NCBI RefSeq assembly: GCF_001592285.1
Contig: NZ_BCWQ01000006.1
Span: forward strand, 124,001-188,000
DNA: 64,000 nucleotides
From: Hydrogenophaga pseudoflava NBRC 102511
Lineage (GTDB): Bacteria > Pseudomonadota > Gammaproteobacteria > Burkholderiales > Burkholderiaceae_C
Direction of reading: 5' to 3'
The number at the start of each line of letters is the position of its first letter. Position 1 is the stretch's first letter. Of the stretch, positions 1-8,692 are shown in pieces. The notes under the pieces were generated by a model. That model saw only the letters and a program-made list of their open reading frames with translations. It did not search any database and was not told the origin of the DNA. A program made the translations under genes and the position numbers.

Positions 1-1
1 C

Positions 2-502
2 GGCGACCGCACACCGATCATCATGCTGACCGCCAAAAGCGAGGACGTGGACCGCATCGTCGGCCTGGAGGTGGGCGCCGACGATTACCTGGGCAAGCCG
101 TTCAACCCGCGCGAGTTGCTTGCCCGCGTCCATGCGGTGCTGCGCCGCCGCCCTCCGGCCGAAGTTCCGGGTGCCCCCTCGCAGGATGCGGAGGTGGTCA
201 ATTTTGGTCCGTTCGAGTTCGACCTGAGCCTGCGCACCCTGCGCAAGGACGGCGCCGACTTGCCACTGACCACGGGCGAGTTCGCCATGCTCAAGGCCCT
301 GGTGCGCCATCCGCGCCAGCCGCTGTCCCGAGAGAAGCTCGCGCAACTGGCCCGCGGCCGGGAGTTCGAACCATTTGACCGCAGCCTGGACGTGCAGGTG
401 TCCCGCCTGCGCAAGCTGATTGAAGAGGACGCTGCGTCGCCCCGCTACCTGCAGACGGTTTGGGGCGTGGGCTATGTGTTCGTGCCGGACGGCAACGCCT
501 GA
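2..502 (+). CDS. ompR: OmpR-family response regulator, 5' end missing
   Basis: This is the C-terminal 166 residues of a two-component response regulator; the start and the phospho-acceptor Asp lie left of the window. What remains of the receiver domain has the conserved Lys in [17 protein letters not shown] winged-helix DNA-binding domain of the OmpR/PhoB type follows, from about residue 65 to the end, closing with the typical VWGVGYVF. The stop overlaps the start of the histidine kinase gene by one base (TGATG), so the pair is co-translated. The OmpR assignment rests on the EnvZ-like partner and the general sequence; another OmpR-subfamily member is possible. Confidence 0.88.
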   Translation, partial: GDRTPIIMLTAKSEDVDRIVGLEVGADDYLGKPFNPRELLARVHAVLRRRPPAEVPGAPSQDAEVVNFGPFEFDLSLRTLRKDGADLPLTTGEFAMLKALVRHPRQPLSREKLAQLARGREFEPFDRSLDVQVSRLRKLIEEDAASPRYLQTVWGVGYVFVPDGNA

Positions 503-1911
503 TGATCGACGAATCGCGGGTCCCCACCTTCGAAACCGAGCCGGCGGCGCTGGAGACGGCGTCCGCTCCGCTGGAGAGCAAACCCGCGCGCGAGGTGAGC
601 CTGTTCTGGCGCACCTTTTTCTTGCTGTCGCTGCTGCTGGTGGGCTGCATCGTGGCATGGCTCCAGACATTCCGGGCGCTGGAATACGAGCCGCGCACGC
701 TGCAAAGTGCGCAACAGCTGGCTTCCCTGGTGAACCTCAGCCGTGCGGCACTCGTGCACTCCGACTCGATTGCCCGTGTGTCGCTGGTCAAGACCATGGC
801 CGACGAGGAGAAGGTGAGGATCGCCCCTCGTGAGCCGGGTGACAAGTTCCGGCTCTACGACGCGGACTCACTCAGCAGGACGGTCAGCGCCCAGCTCAGC
901 GCCAGGCTGGGCCCTGACACCGTGGTCGCTCGCGAGGTCAACGGCACGCCGGGTCTCTGGATCGGTTTTTCCATCGACGGTGACCCGTACTGGCTGCAGG
1001 CCGACCCGTCTCGGGTGGAACTGGTGACCGGCAAGACCTGGCTGATCTGGCTCGCCACCGCCGCCGTGCTTTCGCTGATGGGTGCTGCGCTCATTGCACG
1101 CCTGATCAACCGGCCGCTGCAGAAGCTGTCGTTTGCCGCGAGCCGTGTGCGAGACGGCGACTTCAACTCCAGCCGACTCAACGAGGCCGTGGCCACGAGT
1201 GAAATCCGGCAGGTGAACATCGGGTTCAACCAGATGGCGCAGCGGCTGTCCAAGATCGAACAGGACCGCGCCCTGATGCTGGCCGGCATCTCGCACGACC
1301 TGCGCACGCCGCTGGCGCGGCTGCGTCTGGAGACAGAGATGAGTGTTGCCGACGCGGAAGCGCGAGAGCACATGTCGGCCGACATCGAACAGGTCAATGC
1401 CATCATCGACAAGTTCCTCGACTACGCACGGCCGGACCACATGGAGCCTCAGCGCGTGAGCCTCAACGAGGTCATCGAGGCCGCCGTGTTTGCGCTGGGC
1501 AACCAGCCCGACGTGGCGGTGAAGACCAGCATTCCTGACGACACCTGGGTCATGGGCGATGCGGTTGAACTCAACCGCGTGTTCTCCAACCTTCTGCAGA
1601 ACGCCGTGCGCTATGGCCGCAACCAGACGACCGGTGTGGCCGAGATCGACATTGGCGCCAAGACCAAGGACCAATGGGTGCTGGTCAAGCTGCGCGACCA
1701 CGGCCCAGGTGTCAATCCCGAGATGCTGAGCCAGCTCACACAGCCTTTCTTCCGTGGCGACGCCTCGCGCAGCGCCGCCACCGGCACAGGCCTGGGCCTG
1801 GCCATCGTCGAGCGCGCCATTGCCCGCATGGGCGGTCGCTTCGCGCTGGCCAACAGCAGCTCCGGCGGGCTGGCCGCCCACATCAAGCTGCCGGTCGGCA
1901 AAACCGCCTGA
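502..1911 (+). CDS. envZ: EnvZ-like sensor histidine kinase
   Basis: This 469-residue inner-membrane kinase would autophosphorylate and pass phosphate to the regulator encoded just upstream. Two membrane segments (about 36-57 and 178-200) flank a periplasmic sensor region. A HAMP linker follows, then the HisKA dimerisation helix with the phospho-acceptor His in GISHDLRTPLARL (about residue 265). The ATPase domain has an N box around NLLQNAVRYGRN and a G box in DHGPGV and GTGLGLAI. I chose the ATG at 502 because it overlaps the regulator's stop codon; an in-frame ATG at 460 would lie inside the regulator gene. The sensed signal cannot be read from the sequence. Confidence 0.88.
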   Translation: MIDESRVPTFETEPAALETASAPLESKPAREVSLFWRTFFLLSLLLVGCIVAWLQTFRALEYEPRTLQSAQQLASLVNLSRAALVHSDSIARVSLVKTMADEEKVRIAPREPGDKFRLYDADSLSRTVSAQLSARLGPDTVVAREVNGTPGLWIGFSIDGDPYWLQADPSRVELVTGKTWLIWLATAAVLSLMGAALIARLINRPLQKLSFAASRVRDGDFNSSRLNEAVATSEIRQVNIGFNQMAQRLSKIEQDRALMLAGISHDLRTPLARLRLETEMSVADAEAREHMSADIEQVNAIIDKFLDYARPDHMEPQRVSLNEVIEAAVFALGNQPDVAVKTSIPDDTWVMGDAVELNRVFSNLLQNAVRYGRNQTTGVAEIDIGAKTKDQWVLVKLRDHGPGVNPEMLSQLTQPFFRGDASRSAATGTGLGLAIVERAIARMGGRFALANSSSGGLAAHIKLPVGKTA

Positions 1912-1923
1912 TGCAAACCGGGA

Positions 1924-2436
1924 TCAGCCCGGCCGGCGCACCAGCAAGGCAACCGCCCGGGCCTCGATCGACAGGCCCTGCCCGACCGGGCCCAGCTTCT
2001 CGGCGGTCTTGGCCTTCACATTGACCGACTCCACGGGCAGGCCCAGCGCCTGGGCTATGCGCGCGCACATGGCCGGAATGTGCGGGCCGAGTTTGGGCGC
2101 CTGGGCCACCACCGTGCTGTCGATGTTGCCGATCTCGAAACCCGCCTCGCGCACGCGCCGAGCGACTTCGGTCAGCAGCACGATGGAATCGGAACCCTTG
2201 AAACGCGGGTCTGTGTCTGGGAAGTGACGCCCGATGTCGCCCAGCGCCGCCGCGCCCAGCAGGGCGTCGGTGATGGCGTGCAGCAGCACGTCGGCGTCCG
2301 AATGGCCCAGCAGGCCGGCCGTGTGGGGGATGGTCACGCCGCCGATGATCAGCGGCCGTCCGGGCACCAGGGCGTGCACGTCCCAGCCTTCACCGATGCG
2401 AAATGGAATGGACGGGGGGATGGTGGCTGCGCTCAT
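1924..2436 (-). CDS. ispF: 2-C-methyl-D-erythritol 2,4-cyclodiphosphate synthase
   Basis: IspF cyclises CDP-methylerythritol phosphate in the non-mevalonate isoprenoid pathway. The 170-residue protein has the family signature near the start ([19 protein letters not shown]), with the Asp and His that bind the divalent metal, and [20 protein letters not shown]. It ends with the usual KAKTAEKLG and [14 protein letters not shown] segments. The ATG overlaps the ispD stop as ATGA, so translation of the two is coupled. The order ispD-ispF is standard in proteobacteria. The reading frame stays open upstream, but only this start gives a normal-length IspF. Confidence 0.95.
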   Translation of the reverse strand: MSAATIPPSIPFRIGEGWDVHALVPGRPLIIGGVTIPHTAGLLGHSDADVLLHAITDALLGAAALGDIGRHFPDTDPRFKGSDSIVLLTEVARRVREAGFEIGNIDSTVVAQAPKLGPHIPAMCARIAQALGLPVESVNVKAKTAEKLGPVGQGLSIEARAVALLVRRPG

Positions 2437-3146
2437 GTTCGGCTTGAAAGAATGGCCTCGGCGAGGGCGAAGTCTTCGGGGTAGGTCACTTTGAAATTCT
2501 GCGCACTGCCCGGCACCAGCAGCGGCCGGTGTCCGGCCATCTCCATGGCGCTGGCCTCGTCGGTCACACCGGCGAAGCCACTGTCGGCCTGGGCGGCGAG
2601 CGCGCTTCGCAGCATGCCGAGCCTGAACATCTGCGGGGTCTGCGCCAGCCATTTGTCCGAGCGGTCCACGGTGGTGGCCACGCGTCCCTCGCGTTCGGTC
2701 TTCAACGTGTCGGGCAGCTTGAGTGCGAGCAGCCCGCCCACCGGGTCGCCCTCGCAGGCGCTGATCAGCGCCTCGATCTGCTGCGGTGTGATCAGGCATC
2801 GCGCCGCGTCGTGCACCAGCACCCAGTCGTCGTCGGCCGCGCCTCTGGCGCTCAAGGCATCCAGTCCGTTGTACACGCTGTGCGCACGGGTCGCGCCGCC
2901 ACAGCGCGCGAGCCGCAGATCGGGCTGATCGACGCTCAGGAAGCGGTCGTCCGGCGCCACCACCAACACCGTCTGCTCGATGCGGGGAGCCGCGCTGAAC
3001 GCTGCCAGGGTGTGCAGCACCATGGGCAGGCCGGCGACGGTCTGGTACTGCTTGGGGCCAGCGGTGCCCGCGCGCGAGCCGGTGCCGGCACAAGGCAGCA
3101 GCGCGTGGCAGCGCACAGAGGTCGGGGTGTTTTGGAAAGCACTCAT
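2433..3146 (-). CDS. ispD: 2-C-methyl-D-erythritol 4-phosphate cytidylyltransferase
   Basis: IspD couples methylerythritol phosphate to CTP, the step two before IspF. The 237-residue protein begins with the nucleotidyltransferase motif [20 protein letters not shown]. In this version the usual AAGxGxRxG is [21 protein letters not shown] and [10 protein letters not shown] follow, both typical of the family. I start it at the ATG at 3146; extra in-frame codons upstream carry no family similarity. It is divergent from mfd, with about 80 bases between the two starts. Confidence 0.93.
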   Translation of the reverse strand: MSAFQNTPTSVRCHALLPCAGTGSRAGTAGPKQYQTVAGLPMVLHTLAAFSAAPRIEQTVLVVAPDDRFLSVDQPDLRLARCGGATRAHSVYNGLDALSARGAADDDWVLVHDAARCLITPQQIEALISACEGDPVGGLLALKLPDTLKTEREGRVATTVDRSDKWLAQTPQMFRLGMLRSALAAQADSGFAGVTDEASAMEMAGHRPLLVPGSAQNFKVTYPEDFALAEAILSSRT

Positions 3147-3229
3147 GATCGGTCCGGGCATTCTAGAATCCCCCACTTCACCCCCCTGTCCCAACGACCG
3201 GGGGGTTTTCGTCATTTGCGACTGAATCC

Positions 3230-6200
3230 ATGGACCTGCCCAAGCTCAAACCCGGCCAACGTTTCCACCTGCCCCGTCCCGTCGGCGCGGCCGATGCCCT
3301 GCTGCTCGCGCAACTGGCGGCGCGCGAGAAAGCCGCTGGCAGGCCCGTAGCCATCGTGACCGCCGACGCGACCGATGCGCAGCGCCTGATGGACGAAATG
3401 GCGTTCTTCTCGCCCGAACTGCGCTGCGCCCTCTTCCCCGACTGGGAGACCCTGCCCTACGACGCCTTCTCGCCGCACCAGGACCTGATCTCCGAACGCC
3501 TGGCCACGCTCTGGCGCATCCAGCAGCGTGACAAGGACACCGGTGCCGACGTGGTGCTGGTGCCCGCCACCACGGCGCTGTACCGGCTGGCGCCACCCTC
3601 GTTTCTGGCGGGCTACACCTTCCAGTTCAAGGTCAAGCAGAAGCTCGATGAAGCGAAGCTCAAGGGCCAGCTCACGCTCGCCGGCTACAGCCATGTGACG
3701 CAGGTGGTGAGTCCCGGCGAATACGCGGTGCGCGGCGGCCTGATCGACCTCTTCCCCATGGGCTCGCAGGTGCCCTACCGCGTCGACCTGTTCGATGACG
3801 AGATCGACTCGATCCGCACCTTCGACCCCGACAGCCAGCGCAGCCTCTACCCAGTGCCCGAGGTGCGGTTGCTGCCCGGCCGCGAATTCCCGATGGACGA
3901 GCCGGCGCGCGCGCGCTTCCGCAGCCGCTGGCGCGAATTGCTTGAAGGCGACCCGACCAAGAGCCGCATCTACAAGGACATGGGCAACGGCGTGGCCACC
4001 GCCGGCATCGAGTACTACCTGCCCCTGTTCTTTGAAGAGACCGCCACGGTCTTCGACTACCTCGGCGTGCAAGCCACGGTGGTGCTGCACGGCGACCTGG
4101 AGCCCGCCTTCCAGCGCTTCTGGCGGGACACGCAGGACCGGTACCGCCTGGTCAAGGGCGACCCCGACCGCCCCGCCCTGCCGCCCGAGAGCCTGTTCCT
4201 GTCGATAGAGCAGTTCTACGGCGAGGCCAATGCGCATGCCCAACTGGCGATCCGGCCCGCGGTGGAAGACATCGCCGACAACGCGTTCGCGCAGAAGCTG
4301 GGCGAGCTGGCCGCGGTGCGTGGTGCCGAAGACCCGCTGTCGCGCCTGCACGGCCACATCCGCAACACCGCCCACCGGGTGCTGCTGCTGGCCGAGAGCG
4401 ACGGACGGCGCGAGAGCCTGCTGGATTTCCTGCGCGCCAGTGGCCTGAACCCGCCGGCCTTCGATTCGCTGGCCGAGTTCCAGACCAGCGACGAGAAGGT
4501 CGGCATCGCCACCGCGGGCCTGACAGTGGGCTTCTCCTGGCTGGAAGCCGGCATCGACTTCGTCACCGAGACCGAACTGTTCGCCGCCGGCCCGACCACG
4601 CGCCGACGCAAGAAGCAGGAACAGGTCAGCGACGTCGATGCGCTGATCAAGGACCTGAGCGAGCTCAACGTGGGCGACCCGGTGGTGCACAGCGCGCACG
4701 GCATCGGGCGCTACCGCGGGCTCATCAACATGGACATGGGCGACAAGAACCCCGACGGCACGCCCGCGCTGCAGGAATTCCTGCACCTGGAATACGCGGA
4801 CAAGGCCGTGCTGTACGTGCCGGTGAGCCAGCTCAGCCTGATCGGCCGCTACACCGGCGTGAGCGCCGACGAGGCGCCGCTGCACAAGCTGGGCAGTGGC
4901 CAGTGGGAAAAGGCCAAGCGCAAAGCGGCCGAGCAGGTGCGCGACGCCGCCGCCGAGCTGCTGAACATCTACGCCCGCCGCGCCGCGCGCCAGGGCCATG
5001 CATTCCGCTTCTCGGCGCAAGACTACGAGATCTTCGCCAACGACTTCGGCTTCGAAGAGACGGCCGACCAGAAGGCCGCAATCCACGCCGTGATCCAGGA
5101 CATGATCAGCCCGCAGCCCATGGACCGCCTGGTCTGCGGCGATGTGGGCTTCGGCAAGACCGAGGTCGCCTTGCGCGCTGCGTTTGTGGCCGTCACCGGC
5201 GGCAAGCAGGTGGCGTTTCTGGCGCCCACCACCCTGCTGGCCGAGCAGCACTACCAGACTCTGGTGGACCGCTTTGCCAAGTGGCCGGTGAAGGTGGCGG
5301 AGATGAGCCGCTTCCGCTCACAGAAGGAAATCACCGCTGCGATGAAGGGCATCAACGACGGCAGCGTGGACATCGTGGTCGGCACCCACAAGCTGCTGTC
5401 GGAGAAGACCCAGTTCAAGAACCTGGGTCTGCTCATCATTGACGAGGAACACCGCTTCGGCGTGCGCCACAAGGAGGCGATGAAACAGCTGCGCGCCGAG
5501 GTGGACGTGCTCACGCTGACGGCGACGCCGATCCCGCGCACGCTGGGCATGGCGCTCGAAGGCCTGCGCGACCTGTCGGTGATCGCCACCGCGCCGCAGC
5601 GCCGCCTGGCGATCAAGACCTTTGTGCGCAACGAGGGCACGGGCGTGATTCGTGAAGCCGTGCTGCGCGAGCTCAAGCGCGGCGGCCAGGTCTATTTCCT
5701 GCACAACGAGGTCGAGACGATCGAGAACCGCAAGCAGAAGCTCGAAGAAATCCTGCCCGAAGCGCGCATCGCCATCGCGCACGGCCAGATGCCCGAGCGC
5801 GACCTGGAGCGCGTGATGCGCGACTTCGTGGCGCAGCGCTACAACCTGCTGCTGTGCTCGACCATCATCGAGACCGGCATCGACGTGCCCACGGCCAACA
5901 CCATCGTGATGAGCCGCGCCGACAAGTTCGGCCTGGCCCAGCTGCACCAGCTGCGCGGCCGCGTCGGCCGCAGCCACCACCAGGCCTACGCCTACCTGCT
6001 GGTCCCGGACATCGAGGGCCTGACCAAGCAGGCCGCGCAGCGGCTGGACGCGATCCAGCAAATGGAGGAACTCGGCAGCGGCTTCTACCTGGCCATGCAC
6101 GACCTGGAGATCCGCGGCGCCGGCGAGGTGCTGGGCGAAAACCAGAGCGGCAACATGCTCGAGGTCGGCTTCCAGCTCTACAACGAGATGCTGAGCGAGG

Positions 6201-6721
6201 CCGTCAAGGCGCTCAAGGCAGGGCGCGAGCCGGACCTGCTGTCGCCCCTGTCGGTGACCACCGACATCAACCTGCACGCCCCCGCCCTGCTGCCCAACGA
6301 CTACTGCGGCGACGTGCACCTGCGCCTATCCTTCTACAAGAAGCTCGCCACGGCCAAGACGGCCGACCAGGTCGACGGCCTGCTCGAAGAAATCGTGGAC
6401 CGCTTCGGCAAGCTGCCACCGCAGACGCAGACCCTGATCGATGTGCACCGTCTGCGCGTGCTTTCAGCTCCTTACGGCGTGGTCAAGGTCGATGCCGCGC
6501 CGGGTGTCATCAACATCACGTTCCGCCCCAACCCGCCGATCGAGCCGATGCGCATCATCGAGCTCATCCAGAAGAACCGGCACATCAAGCTGGCCGGCAA
6601 CGAGAAGCTGCGCATCGAGCGCGCCCTGCCCGAGGTCAAGGACCGGGTGCAGATGGTGCGCGACGTGCTGCGCTCGCTGGGCCAGCCGCTGAAGACGGAA
6701 GCCACTGCCGGCGCGGCTTGA
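3230..6721 (+). CDS. mfd: Transcription-repair coupling factor Mfd
   Basis: Mfd is a cytoplasmic DNA translocase that removes RNA polymerase stalled at lesions and recruits UvrA. The 1163 residues match the usual size. The order is: UvrB-like N-terminal module; RNA-polymerase-interacting (CarD-like) domain from about 476 (VGDPVVHSAHGIGRYRGL); superfamily 2 helicase with Walker A GDVGFGKTE (about 637) and DEEH box (about 738); TRG region around RGRVGRSHHQAYAYLL; and a C-terminal UvrA-binding/autoinhibitory domain from about 1020. All motifs are intact. It stands alone, divergent from ispD. Confidence 0.97.
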   Translation: MDLPKLKPGQRFHLPRPVGAADALLLAQLAAREKAAGRPVAIVTADATDAQRLMDEMAFFSPELRCALFPDWETLPYDAFSPHQDLISERLATLWRIQQRDKDTGADVVLVPATTALYRLAPPSFLAGYTFQFKVKQKLDEAKLKGQLTLAGYSHVTQVVSPGEYAVRGGLIDLFPMGSQVPYRVDLFDDEIDSIRTFDPDSQRSLYPVPEVRLLPGREFPMDEPARARFRSRWRELLEGDPTKSRIYKDMGNGVATAGIEYYLPLFFEETATVFDYLGVQATVVLHGDLEPAFQRFWRDTQDRYRLVKGDPDRPALPPESLFLSIEQFYGEANAHAQLAIRPAVEDIADNAFAQKLGELAAVRGAEDPLSRLHGHIRNTAHRVLLLAESDGRRESLLDFLRASGLNPPAFDSLAEFQTSDEKVGIATAGLTVGFSWLEAGIDFVTETELFAAGPTTRRRKKQEQVSDVDALIKDLSELNVGDPVVHSAHGIGRYRGLINMDMGDKNPDGTPALQEFLHLEYADKAVLYVPVSQLSLIGRYTGVSADEAPLHKLGSGQWEKAKRKAAEQVRDAAAELLNIYARRAARQGHAFRFSAQDYEIFANDFGFEETADQKAAIHAVIQDMISPQPMDRLVCGDVGFGKTEVALRAAFVAVTGGKQVAFLAPTTLLAEQHYQTLVDRFAKWPVKVAEMSRFRSQKEITAAMKGINDGSVDIVVGTHKLLSEKTQFKNLGLLIIDEEHRFGVRHKEAMKQLRAEVDVLTLTATPIPRTLGMALEGLRDLSVIATAPQRRLAIKTFVRNEGTGVIREAVLRELKRGGQVYFLHNEVETIENRKQKLEEILPEARIAIAHGQMPERDLERVMRDFVAQRYNLLLCSTIIETGIDVPTANTIVMSRADKFGLAQLHQLRGRVGRSHHQAYAYLLVPDIEGLTKQAAQRLDAIQQMEELGSGFYLAMHDLEIRGAGEVLGENQSGNMLEVGFQLYNEMLSEAVKALKAGREPDLLSPLSVTTDINLHAPALLPNDYCGDVHLRLSFYKKLATAKTADQVDGLLEEIVDRFGKLPPQTQTLIDVHRLRVLSAPYGVVKVDAAPGVINITFRPNPPIEPMRIIELIQKNRHIKLAGNEKLRIERALPEVKDRVQMVRDVLRSLGQPLKTEATAGAA

Positions 6722-6838
6722 TCTGCATCAAAAACAGGAGCAGCACCGGCCGACGTTCACCAGCCGTTCACACAGCGGCGACCAGACTTCAACACAGAGG
6801 CTCCAGCATCGGAGCTTTCAACTTGAAGGAAGAAAACA

Positions 6839-7345
6839 ATGAACCTGTCCGCCCAACGCCCCTGGATCACGCCCGTCGTCATGGGCGCCTTTTTGCTGTC
6901 CGCCGTCACCGGCGTGCTGATGTTCTTCCACCTCGACTCGGGCCTGAACAAGACCGCCCACGAATGGCTGAGCTGGGCCATGGTGATCGGGGTCGGCCTG
7001 CACGTGCTGCTGAACATGCCCGCGTTCAAGCGCTACCTGAAACAGACCACCGGCCGGGTGGTGATCGGTGCGTTCGCCCTGGTCCTGGCCCTGAGCTTCA
7101 TTCCGGCGGGGGGCAGCAGCGGCAGCGAGCCCGGCTTCGCGCCGCCGGTGCGTGCACTGGCCAAAGCCCCGATCAGCGTGCTGGCCCAGGTCGCCGGCAC
7201 CAGCACCGAGGACCTCAAGGCCAAGTTGCAGGCCCAGGGCCTGACCGTCACCAGCGACCAGCAGTCGGTGGCCGATCTGGTGGGGCCGGACCTGCGCAAG
7301 CAGATCGGCACCATCTCCAAGGTGCTGCCGGCGGCCAAGTCCTGA
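6839..7345 (+). CDS. DUF4405-like small membrane protein
   Basis: This 168-residue protein has three predicted membrane segments in its first half (about 9-31, 42-60 and 75-92). Three His residues near the membrane (31, 41 and 55) fit the small haem-binding or cytochrome-b-like membrane proteins grouped as DUF4405. The C-terminal half is soluble, from about residue 95, and contains a stretch rich in Ala, Lys and Gln. AGGAAG lies about seven bases before the ATG. It sits between mfd and serB without evident functional ties to either. Haem binding is inference; the function is unknown. Confidence 0.6.
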   Translation: MNLSAQRPWITPVVMGAFLLSAVTGVLMFFHLDSGLNKTAHEWLSWAMVIGVGLHVLLNMPAFKRYLKQTTGRVVIGAFALVLALSFIPAGGSSGSEPGFAPPVRALAKAPISVLAQVAGTSTEDLKAKLQAQGLTVTSDQQSVADLVGPDLRKQIGTISKVLPAAKS

Positions 7346-7381
7346 TCGGGGCGTCGTCCCGGCTCCCGCGATAATTCCGGG

Positions 7382-8098
7382 ATGACTTCCTCCATCGAAT
7401 TCGCCCCCGGCCTGACCGTGCAGGGCGTCCAGCCGCCCCTGAACCTGCGCGACTTCAAACTGATCGCGTTCGACATGGACTCCACGCTGATCAATATCGA
7501 ATGCGTGGACGAGATCGCCGACGCCGCGGGCCGCAAGGCCGAAGTGGCGGCGATCACCGAGGCCGCGATGCGCGGCGAGATCACCGACTACAAGGAGAGC
7601 CTGCGCCAGCGCGTCGCCCTGCTCAAAGGCGTGACCGAGGAACACCTGGCACACGTCTACCGCTCGCGCCTGCGCCTGAACCCCGGTGCGGCCGAGCTGG
7701 TGCTGGCCTGCAAGGCCGCCGGGCTGAAGGTGCTGCTGGTCAGCGGCGGCTTCACCTACTTCGCCGAGCGCCTGCGCGACCGCCTGGCGCTCGATTTCGC
7801 GCGCAGCAATCAGTTGGAGATCGTGAACGGCCAACTCACCGGCCGCATGCTGGACCAGAGCTGGGGCGACATCTGCGACGGCGCGATGAAGAAGGAAACC
7901 CTGCTGCGCACCTGCAGCCTGATCGGCTGCTCGCCGGCGCAGGCCATCGCCATGGGCGACGGCGCCAACGACCTGGAGATGATGGGCGTGGCAGGCCTGT
8001 CGGTGGCCTACCGCGCGAAGCCCAAGGTGCGCGCCCAGGCCAAGGTGGCCATCGACATGGGCGGGCTGGATCGCCTGCTCGAACTGTTCCACGCATGA
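7382..8098 (+). CDS. serB: Phosphoserine phosphatase
   Basis: SerB performs the last step of serine synthesis, dephosphorylating phosphoserine. The 238-residue HAD-superfamily protein has the nucleophile motif FDMDSTLINIECVDEIAD (about residues 29-46), the Ser motif LLVSGGFTYFAERL, and the metal-binding motif AMGDGANDLEMM. It is the short form, without an N-terminal ACT domain. Its stop overlaps the start of the next gene (ATGA), so the thioredoxin-like protein downstream is probably co-expressed. Confidence 0.93.
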   Translation: MTSSIEFAPGLTVQGVQPPLNLRDFKLIAFDMDSTLINIECVDEIADAAGRKAEVAAITEAAMRGEITDYKESLRQRVALLKGVTEEHLAHVYRSRLRLNPGAAELVLACKAAGLKVLLVSGGFTYFAERLRDRLALDFARSNQLEIVNGQLTGRMLDQSWGDICDGAMKKETLLRTCSLIGCSPAQAIAMGDGANDLEMMGVAGLSVAYRAKPKVRAQAKVAIDMGGLDRLLELFHA

Positions 8099-8667
8099 GC
8101 TTGTCCAGCCGCCTACGTGCGTGGGCGGCGGGCCTGCGGCGCGACTGGAAGCGCCACTTGGGCACGCTCGCGCTGTTCGCGGGTGTGCTGCTGGCGGTGC
8201 AGCTCTGGCAGACGCGCGATGTGGCCGGTGGCCCGCTGCCCGGTGCGGCGTTGGACGCACCGCTGGCGGTGCTGGCGGGCGGCGGCGCGCGGCCCAGCAG
8301 CCTGCGCGCCGAGATCGCCGCGCTGCAAGCGGCTCACCCCGGCCGGAACATCGGCCTCTACGTCTGGGCCGACTGGTGCCCGATCTGCAAGACCATCCAG
8401 GGCACGGTGAACGGCCTGACGCAGGACCACCCGGTGATCACCGTCGCCATGCAGTCCGGGCCGCCCGAGAAGGTGTCCCGCTATATGGCCTCGCGCGGCC
8501 TGGCCTGGCACACCGTGGTCGATCCGCAGTCGGCCATCCCGGGCGCGCTGGGCTTCGGCGCCGTGCCGGCCTTTGCCGTGATCACGCCAACAGGCGAGCT
8601 GCGCTGGCCGACCGTGGGCCTGACCAGCGGCTGGGGGCTGCGGGTGCGCCTCTGGCTGGCGCGCTGA
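8095..8667 (+). CDS. Membrane-anchored thioredoxin-like protein (ScsD/TlpA type)
   Basis: This 190-residue protein has one N-terminal membrane anchor (about 23-39) and then a periplasmic thioredoxin fold. The active site WADWCPIC places the two redox Cys at about 94 and 97. The cis-proline loop is GAVPAFAVI. This arrangement matches ScsD/TlpA-type thiol oxidoreductases that reduce or isomerise disulfides outside the cytoplasm. It starts inside the serB stop codon, an unusual partnership with no obvious metabolic logic. The substrate is unknown. Confidence 0.72.
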   Translation: MSLSSRLRAWAAGLRRDWKRHLGTLALFAGVLLAVQLWQTRDVAGGPLPGAALDAPLAVLAGGGARPSSLRAEIAALQAAHPGRNIGLYVWADWCPICKTIQGTVNGLTQDHPVITVAMQSGPPEKVSRYMASRGLAWHTVVDPQSAIPGALGFGAVPAFAVITPTGELRWPTVGLTSGWGLRVRLWLAR

Positions 8668-8692
8668 CGCGCCCCGCCCCCCTGGCCGTTCA

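Noticed and set aside
3212..5251. Long antisense open frame opposite mfd
   Set aside because: It has no recognisable domain and is rich in His, Gln, Val and Gly, as expected for the antisense of a GC-rich gene with strong codon bias. Mfd on the other strand is certain.
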